Below are positions 36,088 through 48,681 of a DNA stretch of 64,000 nucleotides, piece by piece (position 1 is the stretch's first letter; each line of letters begins with the position of its first letter). The notes beneath the pieces were generated by a model. The model had not been told where the DNA came from and searched no databases. It saw only the letters and a program-made list of their open reading frames with translations. Made by a program: the position numbers and the translations under genes. The stretch comes from Circinella minor (taxonomy: Eukaryota > Mucoromycota > Mucoromycetes > Mucorales > Lichtheimiaceae). Location: the NCBI GenBank assembly GCA_016758965.1, contig JAEPRB010000128.1:1-64000 (forward strand). The letters are read 5' to 3'.

Positions 36088-36230
36088 CTTACAAATTCAA
36101 AGCATTTGTATTTCTCTTAGATATAGATGTGTAATAAAAGTAGATAATGTAAAAATAAGACATTAGTTAATAAAAGATGAAATAAAAAAATGATTTGTAT
36201 GCTATATAAACTAGCATAGAAGAAATCGTA

Positions 36231-36652
36231 GTTATGGAGGGCGGAAGCAGCGGTAGAACAAGCTACATGGGTCAACCACAAGGACGGAAGCAGTGGTAGA
36301 ATGAACTACATGGGTCAACCACATAGCCAACATAAAGTGTCGTTATGGAGGGCGGAAGCAGCGGTAGAACAAGCTACATGGGTCAACCACAAGGGCGGAA
36401 GCAGCGGTAGAATGAACTACATGGGTCAACCACATAGCCAACATAAAGTGTCGTTATGGAGGGCGGAAGCAGCGGTAGAGCAAGCTACATGGGTCAACCA
36501 CAAGGGCGGAAGCAGAGGTAGAATGAACTACATGGGTCAACCACATAGCCGACATACAGTGTTGTAATGGAGGGCGGAAGCAGCGGTAGAACGAACTACA
36601 TGGGTCAACCACAAGGGCGGAAGCAGCGGTAGAACGAACGACATCAACCACA
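36231..36652. repeat. Minisatellite, 111-bp period, 3.8 units
   Basis: Units start at 36231, 36342, 36453 and 36564 and are nearly identical. Each contains two copies of a ~43-bp half-unit (GGGCGGAAGCAGCGGTAGAA.., CTACATGGGTCAACCACA) plus a spacer (TAGCCAACATAAAGTGTCG). Since 111 is divisible by three, a frame stays open across units in both directions, but no start or splice context supports a protein. Confidence 0.9.
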
Positions 36653-37162
36653 TAACAACACCGGCGCAGACATAGTCTACTCGGGTCATGATGAGTCCAT
36701 CAAAGAACCCTTGAAAATAATTGTAAACAATAGATAGGAAGAAAAATTTACTCAATACTTAACTGAACGCAAGTCTTGATTTTTTAGCTTGTTTCCAGGT
36801 AATAAATGAACCTTTTCACCTTCATTTTTTCAGTGCAAATTTCAAAGAAATATATAGAAGTTACACTTCTATTTTAATACGATGGGCCAGCACTAACGTG
36901 AAATAATGTCTACATATGGTGTTAATAAAAAAATTTAAAACATTAGAAATAAATGTTATAGCATTACACCATAATTATAATAATTATAATAATAATCTTT
37001 TTACCATATTGTTGTGTGGAGAAGAAAAGCCTTTTTATTGTTAGTGTTGCTGTTGAGTTGTCTGAATATAAAAAAGTGGGTGGAATTCACCCCCTCTACA
37101 AAAATAAGGTGGTTACTGGTGGCAGTACTAAAAGTCGTGCACCCCATAACTATGTTTAGTTT
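36653..37162. other. Intergenic sequence leading into an LTR relic
   Basis: AT-rich, no gene. The part from about 37,010 may belong to the same LTR-like repeat as the next entry, but I have no second copy to show it. Confidence 0.35.
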
Positions 37163-37340
37163 GACTCCACTACCCTGTCCTGCAAGTGTACCTTTGAATA
37201 AATAATTTTTTCTAACATACAATGACGATAAAAAAACAATGCTTGTGTTCTGTTTTATTTTCGTTTAGTAGTATGATGATAATGAAATAACTTATACAAC
37301 ATCTTATTAAAGTTACATGACAAATTTAAATTAAACACAT
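37163..37340 (+). repeat. LTR-like relic matching 14.1-14.3 kb
   Basis: Matches the reverse complement of 14,135-14,317: CTACCCTGTCCTGCAAG, TGTACCTTTGAATAAATAAT, TTTTCTAACATACAATGACG and ACATGACAAATTTAAA. An AATAAA-like signal is central. No internal coding region adjoins it. Confidence 0.65.
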
Positions 37341-37952
37341 CGTAAATTATTATTATATATAGAGTAATTATAATAATAGAAATTATAACCTGTAATACAT
37401 TCATTGCCCAGGAAAAGATATTAAAAAATAAACATAACAATACTTGTAGTAAAACAAAGCATAGAATACGCATGATAACTATTAAAAAAAGAAAAAAGCG
37501 AGTTAGACAAACTGTTTATTTTTATATAAGCTATTTTCAGAATCGTAACAACCTATATATAATTTATCTCAAAACCAGAGGAACTACTTCTTTAGATGAA
37601 TAAATATAGGATTAAAGTAAAAGATAGCTTGCTGGTAAATAAGAATAATACAAACTATATACATATATAATCTTAGCAATATAAAGTCCTTCTATTATTT
37701 ATCAAGGATCAAGAGTTATTAAAGAAAGTACTAGTGCATGTTTAAGGTTTTTTTTATGATCTATGGTGTGGTAAATTTAAAACAGAGGACGGGAGGATAG
37801 TAAGGCAGGATCAACAACGTGACAGAAGACAGTGGAGTCAAATTAAACACAGTCATAGAGGGGATGGCACTACTTTTAGTTGTGTCGTTACTAGTTACTA
37901 ATCTTTGGATATTGGATATTGTTATCTTTCTTCTGTTGCATAGATCGTTCCC
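37341..37952. other. Intergenic sequence
   Basis: No gene or repeat was identified. The promoter of the small gene at 37,953 would lie at the right edge. Confidence 0.35.
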
Positions 37953-38288
37953 ATGACAACCCAGGAGGTTCAACAAGGTGTGAAAATAAAGCAAAATATA
38001 TAACGTTCAATATACTAAATTATTTTTATTTTTCTTTTTATACAAAGTTGTTCGTGAATACCTTCAAACTCATGAAGATCCTACAATCGCCGATTTTGTT
38101 GATACCCACTTCGATTTTATTGTTCAAAACACCCCCTCTTATAAATCAGTTGACAAATTCTGGCCATCTGTTATCCATGACGAAGTAAGAAAGCTAAAAA
38201 AGAATTTGGTAAGTGCTTTTTTGACAAGATCTACCATATATAATCACAGACATACTCAATCAATGTAAACGTGTTAGTCCAAAAGTAG
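37953..38288 (+). CDS. Possible small protein of 74 aa, family unknown
   Basis: Three exons, 37953-37977, 38048-38208 and 38250-38288, join in frame with GT-AG borders (225 nt). The product starts MTTQEVQQVVREYLQTHEDP, is rich in Asp/Val/Phe (..TIADFVDTHFDFIVQ.., ..DKFWPSVIHDEVRKLKKNL) and ends ..VNVLVQK. The middle exon has clearly coding-like composition and a helical, acidic-then-basic character. I do not recognise it. The first donor (GTGTGA) is weak and the last exon is short, so the ends of the model are uncertain. It might be the surviving part of a longer gene, since another open stretch (38,457-38,600) follows. Confidence 0.45.
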
Positions 38289-39159
38289 AGTCCAATGGAA
38301 ACGATTATTTGGTAAGCTTTCGTGTATGCTTAATCTATTTTTTTCTTCTTCTCGTGGTGTTGCTTAGGGATTAAATAATTTATGTAAAATAATGCATCAT
38401 ATTTCTTCACGATGATTAACTTTTAGTAATTTCTATACATTCTCTTTACTAGTGGTGATGGTTCACCAAAGTGAATCATCATTTGTTCGACTGGATCAAT
38501 TAACTGAGACTAGGGGGAACGATGCTATGTACTATCAAGAACTGCGTTCGAATATGCCAAACTCAAGAATATGGGTTATATCTACAATCATTACAAAATA
38601 AATCACAATGGAAAATTTAATTATGAAGAGAAGAATGGTGTGATCAATATATGATAGAAATCATCCTCTTTCAAGATACGGATACTGACTGTTACAATAC
38701 TACAATAAATGAATAACAAAGCCAAAAAAAAAAAAAAAGATACAAAAAAAAGAGAGAAAACGAGATTATTATTTAATTATATTTATTTAAAAGTATAAGC
38801 AATTCTGAAATTACGGTAACAATAGTATGTTACAAAAATAATTGAAGTGAAAAGAGAGAAATTAGAATGAGTAGTATGATATGCCGTAGTGAAAAGAAGG
38901 AAGAGATGATGGAGAAGAAGGATTCAGTATATATATTAATATATATGAGGAAGAATAGTAGTAAGCGATAATTGTTCATTATTTATATTGATCATCATGG
39001 TTTAAACGAGTAAAGGATGATTATATTGGATGAATCAAGCATGCGCATTCATTTTTTGATGCTTACCTTGAAAAAAAAGTTTTGTTACAGTTTGTTGTAT
39101 ATTTTTTTGTTTCATAAATAGTTTTTCAAAAAAGTAAAAGTTGATATACGAGAAGTACA
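38289..39159. other. Intergenic sequence with one short open frame
   Basis: A 47-codon frame from 38,457 (MVHQSESSFVRLDQL..) is the only item of note and is not assignable. The rest is AT-rich. Confidence 0.3.
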
Positions 39160-39360
39160 GATGACAACGCAAATACTTTGACGCAAATACTTCACGCAAA
39201 AATTTAGGCGCAAAAACAGGAACACAAAACCATTAGCGCAAAATCACTGACGCGAATTGATTCCCCGGACAACGCAAAATCTTTTTATATGTAACGCAAA
39301 ATTTCCATTCTCATTGACGCAAAATTATTTCAGCCTGGCGCAAATAATTTGGAAAAAACG
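39160..39360. repeat. Array of ~10 CGCAAA words
   Basis: ACGCAAA or GCGCAAA occurs about ten times in 200 bp at irregular steps of 12-25 nt (near 39,166, 39,181, 39,193, 39,208, 39,235, 39,272, 39,293, 39,318, 39,339; one ACGCGAA). The spacers are unrelated. It is either a decayed minisatellite or a cluster of binding sites. Confidence 0.7.
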
Positions 39361-39465
39361 TGTACTACATTCGGGTCGCATCGAAAAAATAATCTTGTCA
39401 TCATCTTTCGTTCCCGATACAGTACAACATTCAAATCACAAAAAAAAAAAAAAAAAAAAAAACGT

Positions 39466-39509
39466 GACTAGAGGAGCGCCAAAGAACCATAGCCAGACAA
39501 AGGCATGTC
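39466..39509 (-). repeat. Relic of the 12.8-14.1 kb element's terminal repeat
   Basis: TGACTAGAGGAGCGCCAAAG then ATAGCCAGACAAAGG follows the right terminal repeat of the 1.33-kb element (TGACTACGGGGGCGCCAAAA, ATAGTCAGACGAAGG). A 22-nt A run precedes it. No partner repeat was found nearby, so it is a fragment. Confidence 0.5.
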
Positions 39510-40553
39510 ATTTTTTGAACTCTTCAAATTCAGTATCTTATTTTTTTTGTATCCTATTCACTAGATAATTTTCCTTGGTTGTTTATTACTAATAAAATTA
39601 CAAATCATCTTTTTTCTTTCATGTGTCCCAATCATATACTCATCTATTACAAATAGAAAAAAACTACGAGAATATCTTTCTTATGATCAATTATTTTATG
39701 TGGAAGTTTTACTTATTACTATATCGTATACGTATAAACGGATAATTATACCTATGAATAAAAAAAATGTTATACTATCTAAACTGATAAATGGTCGCGT
39801 GTCAAAATTAAACTGAAAAGCGCGTTGATAATTAAGCTTTATTATGATTCATTTTTTAATATACAGTATGCGATTCATTGTAAGGCAACAATATCTATAA
39901 TATCAATGAACATTTGCTACCAATAAATACTTGAAAAACTCAATAAAATTTTGTTTCTTATAGTTTTAAAAAGGCTATCAAGTAAAATTTATAACCTTAT
40001 TTTTGATTATATGGACCACAACCTTTGGATGCTATCGTATTACAGAAATCATTTGATCTGCATCTTTCTTAAATTCAGTTGTGTGAAAGCGGGGTTGATT
40101 ATCTTGGTAAATGCACGTTCCATTTGGTGTCACCTAAAAATTATATGAAGAGTGATTACCAGACATAACACCACATGTCCTGGTTTTTTTTTTTTGGCCT
40201 CTACCACTCCAAGCATCCATTCCTTTTCCACAAACATACAATATAACATATTAAATACACTTCATTCACGCTACACCATCGACTGTAATATATAACAAAA
40301 AACTAAAGAGCAACGGACATGTAATAACCTCTCGTTTCGTATTACTGTAATATATCTATCCAACTTCACACACTATACACTGATATTATATTCATCATCT
40401 CTATTTATAAGCAATAATAACAATAAGGCCAACTTTATCAATAATATTATTATTATTTTGACTTAAAATTATTATATGCTATTTTTTCTTTAATATAAAT
40501 ATATACACAAAATGAATGAAGATGAAAAAAATTATTCTTGTAATAAATTTTAA
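39510..40553. other. Intergenic sequence
   Basis: AT-rich, no gene recognised. The 3' untranslated region of EMG1 lies at the right end. Confidence 0.4.
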
Positions 40554-41643
40554 TTAAAGAATACCCCATAAATCTTCAACTGCACCAGCAAGTTTACCAC
40601 ATGCAACAGATGCTGATAATGAATATTCTGATACACTAATCTTGTCATCAACATAAGAATCTGCAAAGTCATCAGTACCATGTGCCATAGCACCCACCGC
40701 AACTACAATATTCTTGTCTTCTGGAATGGTTTGTACATATTCTGATAATCGAACCGATGGTGCATCCCATGAAAGTGCTAAGCCCCCAAAACCACATAAT
40801 TTAGTATTATTTTATTTAGAAAACTAAAAACCGAAAAGAATATATATAAAAAAATATAAAAAAAATCTTACCAATTTTATGACAGTTGGTAGGAAGATAT
40901 TTGTCGATAGGATTTTCAATAACTCGTAATAACTTTTCATTTCCATTCACAGCTCGAATACTCAATTTATGCAACAATTGAACTATATATACATAATTAT
41001 ATCTATATGAGTAATCAAGTTCTTATCTAATCAAATATAAATATACATTGATTAACGTTAAACAAAAGAAGAACACTTACCCATCAAACCAGCAAATCGT
41101 TTAAATGTTCTGGGAATTCTGATATGTGGATTGACTTCGATCAACACATTCTTTTGGGTATGAATATAAACTTGTAATAAACCTGCCTTGTTAATAGGAC
41201 TATCCAACAAGGTTAAGAGACACTATAGTATATATATATATATATATGTTAGTTGGTTGAAGAAAGCAAAAAAAAAATATGATCCTCATACTATTTCTTC
41301 TATATATTACCTGATGTAAAATATCGGGCCTTGCTTCATAAGTTTCACGATTATTCTTTTTTAAGATATGTAAATGATCATCGACATTAAGTAATTGATA
41401 GTTTCCTTCTTTATTTTTGCCGATTTTAAGTGTTTCAAGAGTTGCTTGCTCAAGAACAACAATCAAACGACGTGAATTTTCTTTTTCAATTTGTGTCTTT
41501 GGGATCTTGGGTGCCTGGGGCACCATGAAGACATCGGTATTTTTTCGAGTATCACCAACTTTGATACGCTTGGCTTGTTTATCTTTATTAGAATCGTCAT
41601 TGATGTTGTTACGTTTATTATTGGTTGTTGTAGGATCCGCCAT
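40554..41643 (-). CDS. EMG1: EMG1/Nep1, 18S rRNA N1-pseudouridine methyltransferase
   Basis: Four exons (41643-41311, 41222-41081, 40982-40872, 40777-40554) give 269 aa. EMG1 is a SPOUT-class methyltransferase that methylates a hypermodified pseudouridine in 18S rRNA and is needed for 40S assembly in the nucleolus. Visible family features: a low-complexity basic N-terminus (~70 residues), [43 protein letters not shown], the [20 protein letters not shown] segment, and the C-terminal knot region with [27 protein letters not shown] and [14 protein letters not shown]. The total length matches the usual ~250 aa. The gene is divergent from the F-box/ankyrin gene with 156 bp between start codons. 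Confidence 0.95.
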
Positions 41644-41799
41644 GATTGTTTAAAAAGAGTAATAAAGGAAAAAAAAAGTTGTTCGAAAAAAAAGAGCCTG
41701 AAATGGAAATCCGAATTTTTTTTATAGAAACGCATAAACCATAAAAGCCACTTTTAATCAAGCCTATTCTCTCCAACTTCTTTCTTTTTGTTCTTTTTG
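41644..41799. promoter_or_regulatory. Bidirectional promoter between EMG1 and the F-box/ankyrin gene
   Basis: Only 156 bp separate two divergent start codons, so core promoters must overlap. The stretch is rich in pyrimidine runs on either strand. No consensus TATA was assigned. Confidence 0.5.
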
Positions 41800-42525
41800 A
41801 TGCCCTACAAACATGCGCGACCTACAAAACGACTCAAACTATCACCATCGTTATCAACCAAACCATTTCGAATTAACTTATTGCCTTTTGAACTAGTGTC
41901 TGAAATCTTTATACTATCATCTAATGCACAATTAGCACTTGTTTGTCCTCAGCTTCGTCATTGTTCAGACTATACAAAAGTGGACTGGTTACTACATAAA
42001 TTCCATGGTAATATTATAAAAGCAGTTCAAGAAGGACTAAAATATCGATTTTTTTCAATATCTTTATTGGAAAAATTTGACCAGAAACAGCAGCAACTAC
42101 AACAACAATGTCATGGTAACAACGATGACAGTAAGAAAATTCGTCTTGACAACCAAATGATACCAGCACGGTTATGGGGATCCGTAGCAACTCATACACT
42201 TGCACGTCAACTATTAGAACGCGGTGCATCTCCTCATAAACCCAAAGGATACCCCCTTATTAAATCTGCTCAATTGGGTTACTTGGATATGGTGAAAACA
42301 TTAGTATCGTTCGGTGCTGATGCTACTTTTAATAATAACTTTGCGTTACGCGCATCAGCTAGACGTAATAACAAAGAAATGGTCTTATATTTTTTGGATA
42401 ATCTTGGCCTTAAACCCGATAGCGAAACACTTAAACTTTGTGTTCAAGAAGATTTGTGGGATATGGTCACAATATTAGTAGATCATGGTGCTGTACCAGA
42501 TATGAGTACTGTTCAAATGACATGA
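41800..42525 (+). CDS. F-box-like protein with ankyrin-type repeats
   Basis: Single exon of 241 aa from ATG 41800. The frame is open slightly further upstream, but only to a non-ATG codon. A basic N-terminus (HARPTKRLKL) is followed by an F-box-like segment (NLLPFELVSEIFILSS..LALVCPQLRH, ~26-55). The second half has ankyrin-like helices and loops: LARQLLERGASPHKPKGYPLIKSA, GYLDMVKTLVSFGADATFNN, NKEMVLYFLDNLGL and LWDMVTILVDHGAVPD. A Gln-rich insert lies between the two parts. F-box/ankyrin proteins often bring substrates to SCF ubiquitin ligases; the substrate is unknown. The F-box match is weak, the ankyrin one stronger. Confidence 0.7.
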   Translation: MPYKHARPTKRLKLSPSLSTKPFRINLLPFELVSEIFILSSNAQLALVCPQLRHCSDYTKVDWLLHKFHGNIIKAVQEGLKYRFFSISLLEKFDQKQQQLQQQCHGNNDDSKKIRLDNQMIPARLWGSVATHTLARQLLERGASPHKPKGYPLIKSAQLGYLDMVKTLVSFGADATFNNNFALRASARRNNKEMVLYFLDNLGLKPDSETLKLCVQEDLWDMVTILVDHGAVPDMSTVQMT

Positions 42526-42749
42526 TTTTCACTACTCTTTTTTTTTTTTTTTTTTTGAAAAAAAAAAATAGACCTTCTTATTTGTTTTATGCAAATAATA
42601 GATAATGTTGAATTGTTTATACGTTAAAGTTTTGTAAATATTTTTTTATTGTATTATTTTCTTTTTTCATTGTACTTGTATTCACACACAACAAATTTAA
42701 TTCCCAAAAAATCAGAAAAAAAAATTAACTATCTTTCTTTTATTCTTTC

Positions 42750-45700
42750 TTATTGGGAATTGTTGTTGCTAATATCCATCTGTGATGATAATGAAGATGA
42801 TGATGGCGGTGGTGGTGAGGTTTTAGGTTTATTATTATCGGTTGTAGGATCTTTTTCCATTTGTTTCGATTCGGATTCCTGTTGTTGTGGCGGTACCTCA
42901 ATATTGGAAGCAATTTCGGTAGATGTAGATGATGATGATGGTGGTTGTGTTGATGTAATATTTGTTGCGGATGATACTTGTTGTTCATCTTTTTCAGGAT
43001 AATTTTTTGCTTGTTTATGATCTTTTTCCTTAGTAGCACTGTCATCTTCATTCTCTTTTACTCCTGAGAAAAGCGCTTTAGCTTCTTTTTCTGCCATTTC
43101 TTTACTTTCTACATTACGACTCCAACCCTTGTCAGATTCAAGCCAACTATGCCATTTAGAATCTTTTTTTGTTGATGAACTTGTCGATCCTTGTTGACAG
43201 ACTGTCCTTCGTTTCCGTATAAATGTGTCTTCTGTGTCAATAATATAAAACATGTGATATGATTCTTTGCTAATCTTATATTGCATCCCAGGATAAACAT
43301 ATGCATCTTCGTTATCTTCACGTTTACGTTTTCCAGTTATATTTCTAAATTTTGATAGATATAGTTTGTTTCGATTAGTATTTTTACTTCATTCACTTCA
43401 GCTTTTTTTTTCTTTACCGTTTTAAAAATTGTCGTTTGAGTTCTTGTTCTTGTATTCCTCTTGTTGGTACATTAAAATCAGCAAACTCCGTTATATAATC
43501 GTTGTATGCAATTCGTGCATCAGTTTCTAATGGATAATCTTCTTGATCAAGTAATTGGATAGATATTATCCGTGTACCAGTATCCTGGAAAGTTGAAAAT
43601 AAGCAAAAAAAAAATTTAAGTATACAAGAATAACTTATATCCGATATATGCCTATTCTCTCTTTCTCCCTATTTCTTTTATTCAAAACACCCACCCACTC
43701 CCAACTTACAAATACAATGCCATAAACATTTTGATCGATACCAATGACATCCTGCTCTGCTCGTACTTTATATGTTGCAAGTTGTTGAGCATCAGGTGGA
43801 TGTTCAAGGTTTCTATAAGTTCGGAAAAGCTCGACTAATTGCCTTGATCGTACGTCTGTCATGATATGATGCATCTATATATATATAATTAACAAACAAT
43901 TTCTTTATCATCAAATAATAATAACACATATTCCTAGCTAATTAAACTTACATGGCGAGTTAAAAGTAAAATGAGTTTATCAATTGTGAACATAATATAT
44001 GCTTTTGAGCCAAAGATATACCGAGAGCATTCTTCAAATGTAGCTTGATTGACCGCTCCGTCAAAAAAGAGATCAATAAGATCCAATAATGCATAATAGT
44101 AACCATGACTAAAGTCCATTTCAACATCTGTTTTCAAAATAAAACAAGTAATGGTAGTGATAAATAAGCATTATTATTACTATATTCAATTTTACACCCC
44201 ATTAAATGGAACAATACTTACCATGAATAGTAATATTATCTGCTTCTAGATCAAGAGCCGCTTTATTTGCTTTTTTCGTCGTTTCTGGGTTTTTGCGATA
44301 TGCAATGTCTGCTAACTTCATTTTTTGAAGGCGGGTATAGACCAGCTATTTTTTTTTATAAAAAACAAGCATACATCGTTAGTTAATTAGTGGAAAACTC
44401 ATATAAGTAATAATGATAATAATGATATCGAAATAATTTACTTACTTGGAATAGACGGACAAAGCAATAAAATGTGTCATTTCCAAAAAATGTAATAACT
44501 GGTGGTTTAGGTTTGCCTTCATCTAATGGATCATTATCTACTGGTTCTTCGGGTGGAGGTGATGGATTTCCTCCAACAGAGTCACTTCGTTCTTCTGGAC
44601 GTTGTTGAGTATCATTCGAGAACTGTCCAGCAGCTGTACCAGATTGAGATTCTTGTTTATCAGTATTATTATCGTTATTGACTGATCGTGTTGTTGTTGA
44701 ACGACGCCCTGAGCCAGCTTCACCCATACCAACATCACCATCTGAATCATAAGAAGATGGTGCAGCACGATCGTCATCCCCTCCTTCGTCATCTGCTTCG
44801 GCCATAACATCGTCTTCATCCCCATCCTCTTGACCACGTCCTTTAGGTAAGTCAGTACTTGGTGAAATATCTAATACATCAAACATGGCTGGTACAAAGG
44901 TTTCCAAGACAGACCGTAACCCATCACACTCTTCTTGACTATACATATCCTGATGCTCCAAGAAAGATATTATTAAGCGTGTCACATCTTTGAACGTAGG
45001 TTGATCTTTAAAAGAAAAAGAAAATTGAGGAGGTAAACGACTTCCACCATCAGGTACAACCATGGGTCGTCCTTTTAAAAAGAGACGTTTTTCAGGTTGC
45101 AAACTTCGAATACTTTCAATTTCACTTAAAAGTGCTTTGGTACCCATAGCTTTCTTATCACTACTCTTGAATGTAACACCTTGATAATCCAATGCTTTAT
45201 AGTAGTTCTGAGATTCCACCTCACGCCATATTTTATTCCATTCACGCTAGTAAATAAATATATATACCAAAAATTAGTAACGATGGCAATTATTAATAAA
45301 CAATCTAGTATATAATTTCAAATTCAAGTTAATATACCTGTGCACGTTTCCATTCATCATCCTTTTGTTTTAAACGCTTAAGTAGAATTGGGACTGTTGC
45401 GATAGGGTTATCATGTACAAGTTCGATTATTTCGACACCTCGTTCCGGACCATATATTTTTTTGATAATGTGTTGATAGATAGCTTTAGATGGACCACCT
45501 AGACCTGGGGGTAAACGGAATGTTGCCTTCTCTTCAAGACTCATGACTGAGATTTTTTTCGAAACAGGTTCAAGAAGTGCGATGGTATTGAGATTGGCTT
45601 CAATGCTCAAATCATAATCATATCTAAAATACAAAGACAAGAATTAAGTATTATAATCCAAAATACTGCCTTCTCCTTCAATTTTATCTACATCCCTCGT

Positions 45701-48681
45701 CACTTAATTCTTTGACTTTTTATTTTACTTTACCTTTCTTCTTCAACACGGTGTAATGCTTCTTCAAAATGATTCTTTTTAGACGCGACAAATTCACTAT
45801 CTTCACTTGCCCAACGTGGATATGATACATATTCATCATTTAAAACTTCACTACAAAGAGTATCACGTCCAGAACATGTTTGTTCTTGCCACTATAAAGA
45901 AGAAGAATGGTAATAAAGTCATTTTAATTTTCCCATCCAAAAGGAAAAAACAAGTTATTTTCCGGATAAGATAATATATATTTACCTCTTTAGGCACACG
46001 TCGATAACTTGGACCACAAGACGCACAGTGTGTCAAATATAACTTTTCTTTTAATTGTGGTTCATTATCTAAAAACCCTTTCTTGGTATCGTATCCAACA
46101 AGTGTCTTGAACCAATCAAATAATTCACGATTACCACCAATAAAACTTTCCACACGTGCAACTAAAAGATTTTGATCAAGGATTTGTTGACTGAAAAGAT
46201 TTAAAAGTTTCAAGAAGGCTCGATAGGTTGCTTTGTTCCCAATATATTTTTTAACCCGATCGAAAAATTCGGCTTCTTCAGCAGATACAGTCGCTCTTGA
46301 AGGTTGCAAATCATCATCAGTTTCCATACCATTACGAACATTAGACATCTACCATAAAAAATATGGGTCACATAAACAAAAACAAAAAGGATAAGAAAAA
46401 ATATTTTAACATGTAGTTTAATCCTTTTTTTTACAACTACCTTGGTGATACCAGCTGCACTCATCCGTTTCTTTCGAGTACCAGTTGTTGAAAGACTAGG
46501 AACCATCATTGAACCACGTTTTCCTAAATTTTTACAAGTAAAGAATTAAACATAAATATAGGATATTACCCATTTTAAACAAATTTTTATATATAATATC
46601 ATAACCATCAGCTACCCAAATTAATCTGATTATTTATATACGTACCTTGAGCTCCACCAAAGAAAACATTAATATCACCTGGAACAGCACCTGATGCTTC
46701 TGGTAAAAATTGTTTAAATTCATCTAATAAATCATTTGCCCCATTAAATAATGTTTGAACTTGTGCATACACTTCTTGAATTGGTTTTTGTTCTTTTTGA
46801 TATGTTTGCAATATTTCCAAAAATTGCTTATAAGTGTCCGGTTCAACTGAAAATCGATTCTATATAATATGACATATGACATGTAAGTCCACTTAATTCT
46901 CTTTGAGTGCTCCTATCACTTCCCTCCTACCTCCCTCCTTTGCTTTAGGCTCCAATTTTTCTTTACCTTGATTTTGTTGACATAATTGATGGCATGATTA
47001 AATTCAACAGGTGCTTTTCGTGAAGAATTAGAATCTTCATGACTTGAAGGAGGGGATGCTTGATTATGATGATGATGGCTATAAGGATGAGATACAGGTT
47101 GCTGTTGCGTTGAAGATGGTGGTGGTGCATGAGGTGTCATACCTAATCCACTTGGTTCTCGTGCAACATATCCACTAGTAAGAACCGGCTGTTGTTGTTG
47201 TTGTTGTGTATAAGGCTGATAATAACGCGTTTCATTTGTTGCTGAATTTAGATTTAATGGTTCACCATCTGTAGTTATAGTTGTGCCTGAAGGTGTTGTT
47301 ACTTTGATAATATTTCGTCCATGCTCATCAACAGTACATTCAATTCGATATCCAGGAGGTAAAAACGTATTAAAACCAGATATTAAAGTTGGATGTCCAC
47401 GGAATAATGTAGAAACGCGTTCAATTACACCTGGCGTATCAATTCTAATAAATGGAAATATACGTTTATCTCAGTTTCTCTCTCATATAAGCAAAAAAAT
47501 AAAAAAGGAAAAGAGATACTTACGCTTGACTTTTAAAATCCTTCATTATATCCAGGAACTTGTTATAAATTTCAGGTTGGTCGGAAAATTGTATCTTTAC
47601 TTGATCCAAATAAGTTAATGCATCTTTCACATTAAGTGGGCGATATCCGTTGGCTTGTTGTTGTTGTGACGTGCGTTGAGGTGATGGTGGTGGAGATGAT
47701 CGTACATCAGATACTGGTTCTTGTTCTTGTACTGTTGTTGTTGCTCCTGCTCCTACTTCTGTCATGGGTACCGCCCCAGAATCAGTTGTTGTCACGACTG
47801 CAGTTTGTTGTACAACAGGTGATGACGATTGTTGATAAGGAGCATCTACTGACATAGGACTTCTTGATCGCTCTTTGATTACTGGGGTAGTATTATTGTT
47901 TCCAATAGATGAAGTTGGAGGTAATGTAGGTACAATAGCTGCAATAGAATTTCCGGTATGTCGTGAGGCGGGTTCCATGGTCGTTGAAGAAGGTACAGCA
48001 GGCGGTGTATTCGTTTGACGCGCTTGTGGTACTGAACTTTCTGATACAGGACTTTCAGTTCGTGATGAAAGTACATTATTATCGAGCGGATGGCGCGGCG
48101 ATGAAGTAGATTGACTCGGAGATTGAGGTGAAGTAAGGTTCTCGTGTAATGTTGCCCCTGAAGGATTATTATTACTAGAGTTAATAGTCATATTATTATT
48201 ATTATTGACAGCCGATGTAGGAGCAAAGGTTTGAGCTGGTGATGACGATAACGATTGCAAAGCTGTATCAGATTTTGCATTGTTGTCAGGTTCGGTTTTT
48301 ATTTTAACTGAATCAGTTTCATTGGTGTTTACGTGATTGGTGTCGCTACTTGCGGATTGCATTGGTTCGTCTGACTTTTTTATTATTGTTTCGTCAGTAG
48401 TGGTTGTTTTTCTTGCTAGATTGGAACCAGAACTTTATATTATAGATTTCATGTAACAAAAAAAATAAAGGAATAAAGATAAACAAATAATAATAATAAT
48501 AATATTGATAGATTAGCGTTTCTTTTTTATTCCTTAAAAAAACAAACCCATTCGGATTTTGTTGCTGAATATAAAAAAAAAAATAATAAAAAAAACAGGG
48601 AAATTATATAATTTACCTTTCTGCTGGTTGTGGAGGTGGAGGTGGCGATGTAGAAGGTGCCGACGGTGCTTCTCCTGACAT
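42750..48681 (-). CDS. SIN3: SIN3 transcriptional corepressor
   Basis: Fourteen exons, 1,527 aa: 48681-48617, 48432-47524, 47444-46967, 46859-46646, 46523-46441, 46348-45986, 45891-45734, 45623-45338, 45246-44446, 44345-44222, 44127-43952, 43874-43710, 43584-43418, 43344-42750. SIN3 is the scaffold of the Rpd3/HDAC complex in the nucleus. Paired amphipathic helices are visible: PAH1 (~290-360, [14 protein letters not shown].. across an intron to [12 protein letters not shown]), PAH2 (~471-545, [13 protein letters not shown].. to DEFKQFLP) and PAH3 (~608-675, FFDRVKKYI.. to [10 protein letters not shown]). The HDAC-interaction domain follows ([43 protein letters not shown]), then an acidic stretch (~950-1,100) and the Sin3 C-terminal domain ending near [18 protein letters not shown]. 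The N-terminus is Ser/Thr/Pro-rich with a Gln run. The acceptor of exon 2 is ambiguous (48432 or a later in-frame AG). All other phases ag ree with one frame. Confidence 0.95.
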
